Shown: piece after piece, positions 25,026-34,023 of the stretch
Layout of the letters: each line of letters opens with the position of its first letter
How positions within the stretch are numbered: the first letter of the stretch is position 1
NCBI RefSeq assembly: GCF_036075115.1
Contig: NZ_CP107958.1
Span: 6,262,001-6,326,000 of the forward strand
Length of the DNA: 64,000 nucleotides
Origin: Streptomyces sp. NBC_00377
GTDB taxonomy: Bacteria > Actinomycetota > Actinomycetes > Streptomycetales > Streptomycetaceae
Reading direction: 5' to 3'
The notes under the pieces: model-generated
Seen by the model: the letters and a program-made list of their open reading frames with translations, nothing else
Database searches by the model: none
What the model was told of the DNA's origin: nothing
Translations under genes and position numbers: made by a program

Positions 25026-25928
25026 TCAGTCGAGGGTGAGGACGAGCTTGCCCCGGACATGCCCGGCGTCGCTGACCTGCTGGGCCGTGGCGGCCTGGTC
25101 GAGCGGGTAGGCGGTGACGGTCGTGACGAGCCTGCCGGTCGCGGCGTCCTGGGCCAGCGCGGCCAGGTCGGCGGCGGAGCGTTCCAGACTGCTGGAGAAG
25201 GTGATGCCGAGCTGGTGTGCGCGGAAGTCGGCGATGGTGACGATGCGCTCGGTGCCGCCGCGCAGGGTGATGGAGTCCTCCAGGGCTCCCTTGCCGGCCA
25301 GGTCCAACACCGCGTCCACGCCATCTGGGGCGAGCGCCCGGACCCGCTCGACCAGGCCCTCGCCGTAGAGGGTCGCGGTGGCGCCGAGCGAGGTGAGGTA
25401 GTCCTGGTTGGCGGGGCCGGCGGTGCCGATGACACGTGCTCCGCGGGCGGTGGCGAGCTGGACCGCCAGGGTTCCGACGGCTCCGGCCGCGCCGTGCATC
25501 AGCACGGTCTCCCCGGAGACGACGCCGAGCAGGTTCAGGACCCGCTCGGCCGTCGCGCCCGCCACCGGCAGCGCGGCCGCGTGCTGCCAGTCGAGGCCGG
25601 CGGGCTTGGGGGCCACGGTGGTGGCCAGCGCGTACTCGGCGTACGAGCCGGTGTCCGACCAGCCCTGCACCTCGTCCCCCACCTTCACGTCCGTCACGCC
25701 CTCACCCAGGGCGTCCACCACGCCGGCGAGTTCGCCGCCGGGGACGGAGGGCAGCGGCGTGGGGAACATGTCCTCCATCGCCCCGGAGCGGATCTTGCCG
25801 TCCAGCGCGTTCAGTCCGGCCGCCTTGACGCGGACGCGGATCTGCCCAGGGCCGGGCTGCGGGACCTCTGTGTTCGCCTCGTGCAGCACTTCCGTGCCTC
25901 CGAAACGGTCGAACAGGATCGCCCTCAT
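25026..25928 (-). CDS. NADP-dependent quinone oxidoreductase (zinc-free MDR)
   Basis: 300 residues from an ATG at 25928 with GAGAGGAG upstream. It is a medium-chain dehydrogenase/reductase without the zinc ligands: a GroES-like N-terminal domain (VKAAGLNALDGKIR) and a Rossmann part (VLMHGAAGAVGTLAVQLA). It is first in the operon with the old yellow enzyme and MarR genes and next to the candidate operator. The likely role is two-electron reduction of quinones or enones. Confidence 0.9.
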   Translation of the reverse strand: MRAILFDRFGGTEVLHEANTEVPQPGPGQIRVRVKAAGLNALDGKIRSGAMEDMFPTPLPSVPGGELAGVVDALGEGVTDVKVGDEVQGWSDTGSYAEYALATTVAPKPAGLDWQHAAALPVAGATAERVLNLLGVVSGETVLMHGAAGAVGTLAVQLATARGARVIGTAGPANQDYLTSLGATATLYGEGLVERVRALAPDGVDAVLDLAGKGALEDSITLRGGTERIVTIADFRAHQLGITFSSSLERSAADLAALAQDAATGRLVTTVTAYPLDQAATAQQVSDAGHVRGKLVLTLD

Positions 25929-25961
25929 GACTACTCCTCTCGCGCCCCCACCCATTTAGGT

Positions 25962-26005
25962 GGCTGGACACATAATTACCGTAACAGCAAACATGTGGCT
26001 AGCCA
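25962..26005 (-). promoter_or_regulatory. AT-rich promoter/operator patch with palindrome TGGCTAGCCA
   Basis: This is one of the few AT-rich patches in the window. A perfect 10-bp palindrome TGGCTAGCCA at 25996-26005 and a related GTGGCTGGACAC about 30 bp away flank a possible -10 TAATTA. It lies just upstream of the quinone reductase start, where a MarR dimer would bind. The next 435 bases up to 26441 show no gene. Confidence 0.55.
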
Positions 26006-26441
26006 AGTATTTGCTGTCGCTCGCGCTGGCAAGAGCGGTCGTGGTCGCGTCGGCCTCTTCGGGGCGGCGGTCGAAGCGGGACCCGCGTCCAGGCGGGCCC
26101 GGTGAGCCGGAGGTCCCGCCCCCGGTCGGCTCCTTCAAGCCCTGCGCCCGGCCCGGTTCGGCGGGCGGACGCGGATCTTCCCGCCCGGGGTGCCGCAGTC
26201 GCCTCCGCTCCAGGGGCACCCGCCAGGGGCGAGGTCGCCGACCGACTCGGCGTACCGGCCCGACGAGATGAACAGACGACGCTCTTCGGGTCGACCGCGA
26301 CGGCCAGGGAAAGCGGCGGCGAACGCTCCAGCGGCAAGCCACGGAGCGGACACGTCCAGGCAGCTCGGCTCTCGCAGACAACCCCGAAGAGTGCTGCTCC
26401 CTCATACCAGTTGCACCGGGATACTCGGAGAGGAGCGTTCC

Positions 26442-28580
26442 TTGGCCCGTCAGTGGTCCCGCAGGAAGTTCGTGGTCTACTCGCTCGCCGCATCCACGCT
26501 GACCGTCGCCGCGCCGCTCGGCTGTGACACGGCGCCGGCCGAAGACGCCGGGCCCACCGCGGCCACGACGCGCCGGCCGGCCGACGTTCTGGTGACCGGC
26601 GCCGACGAGGAGATGCTGGTCCTCGAAGTCACCGAAGCCAACAGGATCGTCGTACGACTGCCGCGCGTCGAGGTCGGCCAGGGCGTCACCACCGCGGTCG
26701 CCATGATGATCGCCGAGGAGCTGGACGCCCGGCTCGCCGACGTCGACATCCCGCTCGCCGACGCCCGTGCCAAGGGCAACCAGTCCACGGGCGGTTCGAG
26801 CTCGGTGAGGTCGCTGTACGGTCCGGCCCGTGAGCTCGCCGCCTTGGCGCGCGCCAAGCTGGTGACCGCGGCGGCCAGGCGCTGGAACCTTCCCGCGCCG
26901 TCCTTGCACACCCGGAACACGAAGGTGATCGCACCGGACGGGCGTTCGGCCACCTTCGGTTCACTGACCGCGAGCGCCGCCCGGATCACCCGGCCGGCCG
27001 TGTCGAGCGGCCCCAAGCCCGCGTCCCGGCACCGGGTGATCGGGCGGCCGACGACCCGGATCGACGCCCGGGACATCATCACCGGCAAGGCCGAGTACGC
27101 CGGGGACCTGGCGGTGGCCGGAGCGAATCCGACCGTGGTGGCCCGGCCGCCGACGCTCGGCGGGAAGCTCGTCTCGGTCGACTCACGGGTCGCACGCGCG
27201 ATGCCGGGCGTCCACGCCGTCGTCAGGGTCGCCGGTGGGGTCGCCGTGGTGGCAGAGTCCTTCCACCACGCTTTCAAGGCGAGGGACGCCCTGCGGATCA
27301 CCTGGGATCCGGGGCCGCTCGCGTCGCTCTCCGATGCCGCGATCCGCTCGCGGTTGCGGGCCGCCGTCCCACGGCTCGGCAACCCGCCGCGTGGATCGGC
27401 GCAGACGGAGGGCGAGTTCGAGTTCGCCTTCGTCAGCCACGCTCCCATGGAGGTGCTGACAGCGGTGGCGGACGTTCGTGCGGGCCGCGCCGAGATCTGG
27501 TTCTCCTCCCAGACGCCGATGGACGCGCGCGACAGCATCGCCTCGGCGGTCGGGCTGCCTGGTTCGAAGGTGACGGTTCACGTCATACGAGGCGGCGGCT
27601 CCTTCGGCCGGCGGCTGAACTACGACGCCGCGATCGAGGCGGCCCTCATCTCGAAGGCGGCACGCCGGCCGGTCAAGCTGATGTGGAGCCGCGCCGACGA
27701 CATCCGGCACGGCCGGATGCGCCCGGCCAGCCATCACCGGATCCGCGCCAGCCACGCACAGGGCAGGGTGGTGGCGTTCACCCACGCGATGGCCTCGGTG
27801 AGCGAGTCGTACGAAGGGCAGGGCCTTTCCGCTCAGGGGTACGCCGGCAACGGGGTGACGCCGGCCGTCGCACCTGCTTCCGGCCCGCTGCCCAGCGACA
27901 GCGGCCTGTACAACTTCGGGCGTGTGTCCGGGAACTCGGGATCGGTCGAACTGGCGATACCCCTCGGCGCCTGGCGGTCGGTGGACTCGGGGACGATGCG
28001 GACCGCGGAGGAGATCGTCGTCGACGAGGTCGCGAGAAGCCTGGGAAAGGACCCGATCGCCTTCCGGCGCACCACACTCAGGAACAAGGCCGTCAGAGCC
28101 GTGCTCGACAAGGTCGCGGACGCCGGTGCCTGGGGCCGGACCCTGCCGGCGGGCCAGGCACAGGGCGTCGCCGTCCACGAGGAGTACGGCTCCTGCGTGG
28201 CCTGCCTGGTCGAAATCGACGCCACCGACCCGAAAGACCCTCGGGTGACCAGGGTGGTGATGGCGGCCGACGTCGGAACGGCCGTCAACCCGCGCGGCCT
28301 TGAGGCCCAGCTCATGGGTACCGCGATCGACGGCATCTCCACCGTCCTGCGGGCCGGTCTGCACATCGACCGGGGTGCCGTCCGCGAGAGCAGCTACGCC
28401 GATTTCCACTACGCCCGTCAGCGGCACGCCCCGTTGCGTTTCGAGGCACACGTCATGCCCTCCCGGCGGGAACCGGGCGGGGCGGGCGAACTCGGCGTCC
28501 CGGCCGCGGCCGGCGCCGTCGCCAACGCCTATGCCCGGGCGACCGGTTCCAGGCCCCGCCGCTTCCCGCTCAATTTCTGA
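26442..28580 (+). CDS. Molybdopterin-binding dehydrogenase, large subunit (isoquinoline 1-oxidoreductase beta-like)
   Basis: 712 residues from a TTG at 26442 preceded by GAGAGGAG. A twin-arginine signal (SRRKFVVYSLAAS) is followed by APLGCDT, which could also be a lipobox. The molybdopterin domain has RVEVGQGVTTAVAMMIAEEL, then GGGSFGRRLN near residue 384, and VVMAADVGTAVNPRG near the C-terminus with GAGELGVPAAAGAVANA. These are the marks of the xanthine dehydrogenase/IorB class, which hydroxylates N-heterocycles or aldehydes. It acts outside the membrane with the 2Fe-2S subunit encoded next. No cofactor-sulfuration gene (XdhC) is adjacent. Confidence 0.88.
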   Translation: MARQWSRRKFVVYSLAASTLTVAAPLGCDTAPAEDAGPTAATTRRPADVLVTGADEEMLVLEVTEANRIVVRLPRVEVGQGVTTAVAMMIAEELDARLADVDIPLADARAKGNQSTGGSSSVRSLYGPARELAALARAKLVTAAARRWNLPAPSLHTRNTKVIAPDGRSATFGSLTASAARITRPAVSSGPKPASRHRVIGRPTTRIDARDIITGKAEYAGDLAVAGANPTVVARPPTLGGKLVSVDSRVARAMPGVHAVVRVAGGVAVVAESFHHAFKARDALRITWDPGPLASLSDAAIRSRLRAAVPRLGNPPRGSAQTEGEFEFAFVSHAPMEVLTAVADVRAGRAEIWFSSQTPMDARDSIASAVGLPGSKVTVHVIRGGGSFGRRLNYDAAIEAALISKAARRPVKLMWSRADDIRHGRMRPASHHRIRASHAQGRVVAFTHAMASVSESYEGQGLSAQGYAGNGVTPAVAPASGPLPSDSGLYNFGRVSGNSGSVELAIPLGAWRSVDSGTMRTAEEIVVDEVARSLGKDPIAFRRTTLRNKAVRAVLDKVADAGAWGRTLPAGQAQGVAVHEEYGSCVACLVEIDATDPKDPRVTRVVMAADVGTAVNPRGLEAQLMGTAIDGISTVLRAGLHIDRGAVRESSYADFHYARQRHAPLRFEAHVMPSRREPGGAGELGVPAAAGAVANAYARATGSRPRRFPLNF

Positions 28581-28602
28581 CCCGACCTCCGAGAAGGTGC
28601 TG

Positions 28603-29058
28603 ATGCCCTCCTACTCCTTCGTCCTCAACGGGAAGCCGGTCACTGTCGAGGCCCCGTCCGACATGCCGCTGCTGTGGGTCCTGCGGGACATGCTGAACGT
28701 CACGGGACCCAAGTACGGCTGCGGCGTGGGCGTCTGCCGTGCCTGTACGAGCCACCTCGACGGCGAGGAGATCCAGCCCTGTGTCGTGCGGGTCGCGGAC
28801 TGTGCGGACCGCGAGGTCACCACGATCGAAGGCCTGGCCGACGGCGACGATCTGCACCCCGTGCAGCAGGCGTGGCTCGACAGCGATGTCGCGCAGTGCG
28901 GCTTCTGCCAGCCGGGCCAGATCATGGCCGCGGTGGCCCTGCTGAAGAAGACGCCCCACCCGACGGACGCCGACATCGACAACATCGAGAACGTCTGCCG
29001 CTGCGGTACTTACTCCCGGATCCGCGAAGCGATCAAGAAGGCCGCGGCGAACGGCTGA
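28603..29058 (+). CDS. 2Fe-2S subunit of the molybdenum dehydrogenase (IorA-like)
   Basis: 151 residues. The plant-type ferredoxin cluster is bound by Cys40, Cys45, Cys48 and Cys60; the second, all-helical cluster by Cys99, Cys102, Cys132 and Cys134 (CGFC ... CRC). Length and order are normal for the small subunit of IorAB or aldehyde-oxidase-like enzymes. It starts 22 bp after the large subunit and has no export signal, so it must cross with the Tat signal of its partner. Confidence 0.92.
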   Translation: MPSYSFVLNGKPVTVEAPSDMPLLWVLRDMLNVTGPKYGCGVGVCRACTSHLDGEEIQPCVVRVADCADREVTTIEGLADGDDLHPVQQAWLDSDVAQCGFCQPGQIMAAVALLKKTPHPTDADIDNIENVCRCGTYSRIREAIKKAAANG

Positions 29059-29123
29059 CGGTCGGCCACGGGGGCCAGGGCGTCGGCGGGTGCGGCGTTC
29101 CGCGTGACGGTCTGGGTGCCTCG

Positions 29124-29423
29124 ATGGCCTCGGTGGCCCGCGAGGCGGGGGTGGGGATCGCCACCATGTTCCGCCGCTTCCCCACGAAGGAGGAGCTGGT
29201 CGACGCCGTCTTCATCGACCGCATGGACGCCTACGCCGATGCCGTCGCCGTCGGCCTCGAGGACCCCGACCCCTGGAACGGGTTCGTCGGCTGCATCGAG
29301 GCCGCCTGTGCGATGCAGGCCGCCGACAGCGGCTTCGCCGACGTCCAGTCTCGCGGTGCTCGACTCCGCGCAGCGCTCGCACTGACGGGCGGGCCGCCCG
29401 ATCGGCACCCCGTCGCAGCGTGA
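29124..29423 (+). pseudogene. TetR-family regulator remnant
   Basis: The frame reads SMASVAREAGVGIATMFRRFPTKEELVDAVF, in two conserved blocks, the second half of a TetR helix-turn-helix. It then runs into a short ligand-domain piece (NGFVGCIEAACAMQ) before losing homology near 29350. The first two helices that begin every TetR domain are absent, and the usual 190 residues are cut to about 100. It follows the dehydrogenase genes directly and may have been their regulator. Confidence 0.72.
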
Positions 29424-29628
29424 GGAGCGGCCGGGCGGACCGGTCCCAGCCGTCAACTGTGCATCGGGCGCCGGACAACATGCCTGGCGAAGGCCGCGAC
29501 GCCCAGCAGAACAACCGCCGGACGGGTCTGCCACGGTGTCTCGTCGACCCGGGGCGTTCATCGACGCGGGCGTGCCCGACACGGGGCCGCGACCCCCTCG
29601 ATGCCGAAGTGACGGGCCTCACAACGAA

Positions 29629-29659
29629 GGGAAAACCCGTCGCCCGCTCCCGGCGTCTA
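29629..29659 (+). promoter_or_regulatory. ECF-type promoter of the sigma factor operon
   Basis: A -35 element GGGAAAACC (29629-29637) and a -10 element CGTCTA (29654-29659), with 17 bp from the end of the AAC to CGTC, match the AAC/CGTC pattern of group ECF promoters. The predicted transcription start falls at the GTG of the sigma gene. Confidence 0.7.
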
Positions 29660-29665
29660 GCGGGT

Positions 29666-30226
29666 GTGAGACGAGTGAGGAAAGCACTGGACGAGCCGGA
29701 CGAGGAACGTCTCGTCCGGCTGGTGGCCAAGGGCGACCGTGCGGCCTTCGAGGAGCTGTACCAGCGCACCGCGCCATGGCTGGCAGTCCGCCTGCGACGC
29801 CGCTGCGCCGACGAACAGATCGTCGCCGAGGTCATGCAGGAGACGTATCTGGCGGTGTGGCGTGCGGCGGGCGCGTTCGCCGGGGCCGCCGTCGGAGGGA
29901 CCGCCGTCGGCTGGCTGTGGACGATCGCGGCACGCCGCCTCGTCGACGCGTTCCGGCGACGAGCCCACCACGCGCACCCGCCGCTCGCGGCGGCCCCGCG
30001 GACCACGGCGCCGGCCGCCGAGGAGGAGGCACTCGCGGCGAGTACCGACGGCGACGTCGGCGACGCGCTACGGCGCCTCGCGCCGGAGCTCAGACAGGTT
30101 CTGCAGGCCATGGTGCTCGACGGACTGTCCGTCAGGGAGACCTCGGTCCTGCTCGGCGTGCCCGAGGGCACGGTCAAAACGCGGGCCCGCCGGGCCCGGA
30201 CCGAGATGCGGAGGGCCCTGACATGA
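29666..30226 (+). CDS. ECF-type RNA polymerase sigma factor
   Basis: 186 residues from a GTG at 29666, chosen because it lies 7 bp after a -10 element, making the mRNA leaderless; no ribosome site is visible. Region 2 (DRAAFEELYQRTAPWLAVRL, then EVMQETYLAVWRAA) and region 4 (LRQVLQAMVLDGLSVRETSVLLGVPEGTVKTRARRAR, in two blocks) are both present. It overlaps the anti-sigma gene by ATGA. The ECF-like promoter upstream implies positive autoregulation. The whole operon (sigma, anti-sigma, ABC transporter) is probably its regulon core. Confidence 0.9.
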   Translation: MRRVRKALDEPDEERLVRLVAKGDRAAFEELYQRTAPWLAVRLRRRCADEQIVAEVMQETYLAVWRAAGAFAGAAVGGTAVGWLWTIAARRLVDAFRRRAHHAHPPLAAAPRTTAPAAEEEALAASTDGDVGDALRRLAPELRQVLQAMVLDGLSVRETSVLLGVPEGTVKTRARRARTEMRRALT

Positions 30227-31047
30227 GCGTGGAACACGCGTCGGCACATCTCATCGACGCCTACGCGCGCGGCGACGGCGATATCGCCGCCGACGAGGTG
30301 TGGGCCCTGGAAGCCCACCTGGAGGCGTGCCGGGTCTGCCGCGACCGGCTGTCGGCCGCCGTCACGACGGGAGTGCCGGCCGTCACGGCGCTGGTCCGCG
30401 CCGTCCGGTCCGACCTCGAACCCCTGCTGTCCGCCACCGCAACGATGCCGCGCGGACCGCGACGCCCCACCTGGTTGTCCAGGTGGGCGGCGCCCACGAC
30501 GGCACCTTGGCTGGCCATGGTCATGAGCGTGACGCTGCTCGCCCTTCTGCTCGACGTGGCCGGATACGGCACCGGCATGGCACCGGTGCCGCTCGTGCTG
30601 CTGTTCGCCCCCGTCCTGCCCGTGCTGGGTGTCGCGGCGTCCTGGTCACGGGGCCTGGACCCGGCGTACGAACTGACCGCCTCCTCGCCCCGGGCCGGGC
30701 TGCCCCTGGTCCTGCGGCGCACCGCCTCCGTGCTCGCCGTCGTCGTCCCCGTACTGCTGGCGGGCGGCTGGACGACCGGAGTGACAGCCGCACAGTGGCT
30801 GCTGCCCTGCCTGGCGTTCACCTCCACGACCCTGGCGCTGGGCGGCGTGATCGGCGTGACCCGCGCCGCCGCCGCACTCGTCACGGTATGGGCCGCCGTG
30901 GTCCTGGCTCCGGCCCTGGCCACCAGCCGCACCCCCGTCGCCCTGGACAGGGACGGCCTGCCCGTGTGGGCGCTGATCCTCACGCTCGCCACCGGTGTCG
31001 TCATCGCCCGCAGGGGCGCGTACGCCGTGCTGGGAGCCCATCGATGA
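30223..31047 (+). CDS. Membrane anti-sigma factor with zinc-finger (ZAS) domain
   Basis: 274 residues. The cytoplasmic N-terminus has the zinc anti-sigma motif: His32, Cys36, Cys39 (HLEACRVC), preceded by HASAHLIDAYARGD. Six membrane segments follow from about residue 100. It overlaps the sigma gene by 4 bp and would hold that sigma factor until a membrane signal releases it. The membrane part is larger than in single-span RsaA-type proteins and resembles a permease fragment, so it may sense the activity of the downstream transporter (inference). Confidence 0.88.
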   Translation: MSVEHASAHLIDAYARGDGDIAADEVWALEAHLEACRVCRDRLSAAVTTGVPAVTALVRAVRSDLEPLLSATATMPRGPRRPTWLSRWAAPTTAPWLAMVMSVTLLALLLDVAGYGTGMAPVPLVLLFAPVLPVLGVAASWSRGLDPAYELTASSPRAGLPLVLRRTASVLAVVVPVLLAGGWTTGVTAAQWLLPCLAFTSTTLALGGVIGVTRAAAALVTVWAAVVLAPALATSRTPVALDRDGLPVWALILTLATGVVIARRGAYAVLGAHR

Positions 31048-31070
31048 CCTACCGGAAGGAACACCACGCG

Positions 31071-31880
31071 ATGTCCGCAGTGAGCGGAGCCGACCTGGCG
31101 CCGACACGCCACGCCTGGGCGGTCCGGGCCTCGGGCCTGAGAGTGCGGGTGGGCCGCACACGGATGGCCGTCGACGGGCTCGATCTCTCCCTGGGCACCG
31201 GCGTGCACGGCCTGCTCGGACCCAACGGGGCCGGCAAGACCACCCTCATCCGCGCGCTGGCCACGGTCCTGCGCCCCAGCGGGGGCACCCTGGAACTGCT
31301 CGGTGAGCCCGCCGCGGGAGGCCGGGGGGACCAGCGTGCGCTGCGTCGCCGAATCGGCTATCTGCCGCAGGAGTTCGGCTACTACAAGCGATTCACGGCG
31401 CGTGAGTTCGTCGAGTACATGGCGTGGCTGAAGGAGGTTCCCAAGGCGGACATACCCGCCGCCGTACAGCGCGCCGTGGAGAGGGTGGGGCTGGCGGACC
31501 GCGCCGACGAGCGGATGAAGGCCCTGTCGGGCGGCATGGTCCGCAGGGTGGGCATCGCCCAGGCCATCGTCAACGACCCGGAGATCCTTCTCCTGGACGA
31601 GCCCACGGTCGGTCTCGACCCGGCTCAACGGCTGCGGTTCCGCGAGCTGTTGCAGCAACTGGGCACGGACACCTGCGTCGTGGTCTCCACCCATCTGGTG
31701 GAGGACGTCGCGGCCGCCTGCACGGACGTGGTGCTCTTCGCCGAAGGACGCCTGGTCTTCCAGGGCACCCCCGACCGGCTGGCCGCGGCGGGCGGACCCG
31801 AGCACGTGGGCGACAGCCCGCTCGAGCGCGGCTACTCCGCCCTGCTGCTCGACCCCGAACAGACGAGGGGCAACTGGTGA
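31071..31880 (+). CDS. ABC transporter ATPase
   Basis: 269 residues from an ATG at 31071 with GGAAGGA upstream; the ATG at 31044, overlapping the anti-sigma stop by 4 bp, would add nine residues and cannot be excluded. Walker A is GPNGAGKTT, the Q-loop YLPQEFG, signature LSGGMVRR, Walker B LLLDEPT with TVGLD, and the switch His is in STHLVED. It belongs to the drug/lipid/antibiotic export class. Two membrane proteins follow, each overlapping the previous gene by GTGA. Confidence 0.93.
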   Translation: MSAVSGADLAPTRHAWAVRASGLRVRVGRTRMAVDGLDLSLGTGVHGLLGPNGAGKTTLIRALATVLRPSGGTLELLGEPAAGGRGDQRALRRRIGYLPQEFGYYKRFTAREFVEYMAWLKEVPKADIPAAVQRAVERVGLADRADERMKALSGGMVRRVGIAQAIVNDPEILLLDEPTVGLDPAQRLRFRELLQQLGTDTCVVVSTHLVEDVAAACTDVVLFAEGRLVFQGTPDRLAAAGGPEHVGDSPLERGYSALLLDPEQTRGNW

Positions 31881-33262
31881 ACGTCCGAGTCCTGCGTACC
31901 GAGCTGAAGCGCTCCCTGGCCCCGTGGGCCGGCGTCGTGGCCCTGACGTCGGCGTCGGCGCTGCTGTACCTGATCTCCGAACCGTGGTCGCAGACCACCA
32001 CGGCGTGGACGGGCCAGTGGACGTCCATGGCCCTGTGGACCCGCAGCCTGCTGTTCTACCTGTGGCCGCTCGCCGTAGGACTCGGAGCACTGCGGGGCCT
32101 GCGCGACCACCGCTCGAAGATCTCCGATCTGCTGACGAGCACACCGCGTCCCCCCTGGCACCGCGCCGCCACGTCGGCGGGCACGACGGCGTTCACCCTG
32201 GTCGCGGCGTTCGTGTCGCTGATCCTGGCGGGCGCGGTCCAGGTGGTCGCCCACACCGGGTACACCCACCTGGGGTGGCTGCCCATCTCGCTGGTGGGCG
32301 TACTCGCCCTCGTCGCGGGGGCGGTGCTGGGCATGGGGGCCGCGCGGGCCCTGCCCTCCGTGCTCACCCCGCCCGCGCTCGCCATGGGCGCCTTCGTCTT
32401 CACGGCCTTCCTGGCCCGGACGGAGACGGCCGCGGCGCCGGGAGCCCCCGGCGCGGAGCCGAACCGGCTCGTCCTGCTGTCGCCCGCCGTGGAGGAGGTA
32501 CCGAACACGTTCGTGACGCTCTCCGCCTCCGTGCACCTCGGGCAGACGATCTGGATGCTGGGCGTGGTGTCGACCGGTTTCGCGCTGCTGGTCGCCGCGA
32601 CCCCGCGCACCCGGCTGCTTGCACTGGCGCCCGTCCTGGCGGGCGCGGCGCTCGCTCTGCTCGTCCTGCCCTCCGATCCGCGCCGGATGTTCGTCGTCGA
32701 CGAGGCCGCCGCGAAGCAGGTGTGCGACGGCTCCGTCTGCGTGAGCAGGACGCAGCAGGCACGGCTCGCCGGCCTGACGGGTCCCGGCAAGGAGGCGCTG
32801 CGTCTGCTGCACGGCGCGCTGGGCGGCCGGGCACCGGAGACGGTCCGGGAGAACACCGCCGTGCTGCCGGACGGCGCCACGCCGCGGTGGTCCCGCACGA
32901 CCGTGCTCTTCGACTTCGACGACGACATGTTCGCCGCCGCGAAGGGCGAGGAGGTGACCAGGGCTCTGATCGCTCAGGGCATGGTGCCGGGATGCAGTCC
33001 CGTCGGCTGGAGCACGTTCGGAGGCGACCAGTTCGCGCAGACCGTCGCGGTGGGCTGGCTGCTGGGGGATCTCGAACCGTTGCCCGGCAGCGGGTCGGCA
33101 GCATTTGACCGCGCCGTCGTCGCCAGGGTCCGCCCGGTGTGGGATGAGCTCATGGCGCTGCCACGGGCACAACAGCTCGCACGCATCAACGCGATGCGCG
33201 CCGCCGCTCTCTCCTGCGAGGGCGACGCGTTCGAGGTGCTCAAAGGCGGTCCGTCCCGGTGA
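31877..33262 (+). CDS. ABC transporter membrane subunit with large extracellular region
   Basis: 461 residues from a GTG overlapping the ATPase stop by 4 bp. Six membrane segments occupy the first 270 residues. The last 190 residues form a soluble region with DPRRMFVVDEAAAKQVC and two Cys (CDGSVC), probably outside. No conserved enzyme motif is seen. Gene order makes it the main permease partner of the ATPase. Confidence 0.8.
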   Translation: MNVRVLRTELKRSLAPWAGVVALTSASALLYLISEPWSQTTTAWTGQWTSMALWTRSLLFYLWPLAVGLGALRGLRDHRSKISDLLTSTPRPPWHRAATSAGTTAFTLVAAFVSLILAGAVQVVAHTGYTHLGWLPISLVGVLALVAGAVLGMGAARALPSVLTPPALAMGAFVFTAFLARTETAAAPGAPGAEPNRLVLLSPAVEEVPNTFVTLSASVHLGQTIWMLGVVSTGFALLVAATPRTRLLALAPVLAGAALALLVLPSDPRRMFVVDEAAAKQVCDGSVCVSRTQQARLAGLTGPGKEALRLLHGALGGRAPETVRENTAVLPDGATPRWSRTTVLFDFDDDMFAAAKGEEVTRALIAQGMVPGCSPVGWSTFGGDQFAQTVAVGWLLGDLEPLPGSGSAAFDRAVVARVRPVWDELMALPRAQQLARINAMRAAALSCEGDAFEVLKGGPSR

Positions 33263-33927
33263 GATGGCTGATGCTGTACGCATACTCGCGTCAGGTGCCC
33301 GCGTCGCTCGCCACGGTGCTGATCAGCGCCGCGGCCGTGTGGGTGCTCACCCGGGACGGCAGCGCCGCGCCCGGTGGTGCGCAACTGCCCGCGGTCGTCC
33401 TCACCGCGGGCGCCATGGCTCTCTCGACCGGACTCGGCGGGCAGGACCTCGACCTGGACCGCAGTGCCGCGATCCGCTGGGCGCCCCGCAGAGCGGCGCA
33501 CGTGCTGCTCGGCGGCGCGATCGTCGGCGCCGTGCTCCTGACCGTGCAGGCGGTGGGCCGGGACCTGGCCACCACCGCGTTCGTCGCCCGGGACTGCGCG
33601 GGACTGGCGGGGCTGGCCGCCCTCGGTGCGGTCGTCGCGGGCGGGCGGTACGCGTGGGCGTTCCCCTTCACCTGGCTCGCGTTCGCGGTCCTCGTTCCGC
33701 CCCTGGCGACCAGTGTGCCCATGAAGGTGGCGACCTGGATGCTGCTGCCGACCGGCACGCCTGCGGCGACCTGGACGGCACTGTGCCTCGCGGTGGCCGG
33801 TACGGCGCTCTACGCCCTCGCGGGACCGGAAGCAGTGTCTCGGTGCCCAGCGCGAAGTCGGTGTCCAGGACGAACCGCGGGCCGGTCAGCGGGGTCGCGG
33901 TCGTCGAGCGTCGACGTCCCGGACTGA
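33259..33927 (+). CDS. ABC transporter second membrane subunit (C-terminus possibly replaced)
   Basis: 222 residues from a GTG overlapping the previous stop by 4 bp. About five membrane segments run to residue 190 (LCLAVAGTALYALAGP). The last 30 residues are Ser/Arg/Cys-rich and unlike a membrane protein end; coding character changes near 33830. The natural C-terminus was probably lost in the rearrangement that also left a broken transporter gene downstream. The operon with the sigma factor ends here. Confidence 0.72.
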   Translation: MRWLMLYAYSRQVPASLATVLISAAAVWVLTRDGSAAPGGAQLPAVVLTAGAMALSTGLGGQDLDLDRSAAIRWAPRRAAHVLLGGAIVGAVLLTVQAVGRDLATTAFVARDCAGLAGLAALGAVVAGGRYAWAFPFTWLAFAVLVPPLATSVPMKVATWMLLPTGTPAATWTALCLAVAGTALYALAGPEAVSRCPARSRCPGRTAGRSAGSRSSSVDVPD

Positions 33928-34023
33928 AGTTCAATGCCGGTGGCGGTCGGCTGATCGCCGGGGCCTGATGAACCCCGCCCGTGACACGGAAGCGGGCCCT
34001 GCCGTGAACGCCACCCCTGAATC

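Noticed and set aside
25999..26441. Possible extended N-terminus of the molybdenum dehydrogenase large subunit
   Set aside because: The frame is open upstream but Arg/Pro-rich; the TTG at 26442 with a strong ribosome site and Tat signal fits the family start.
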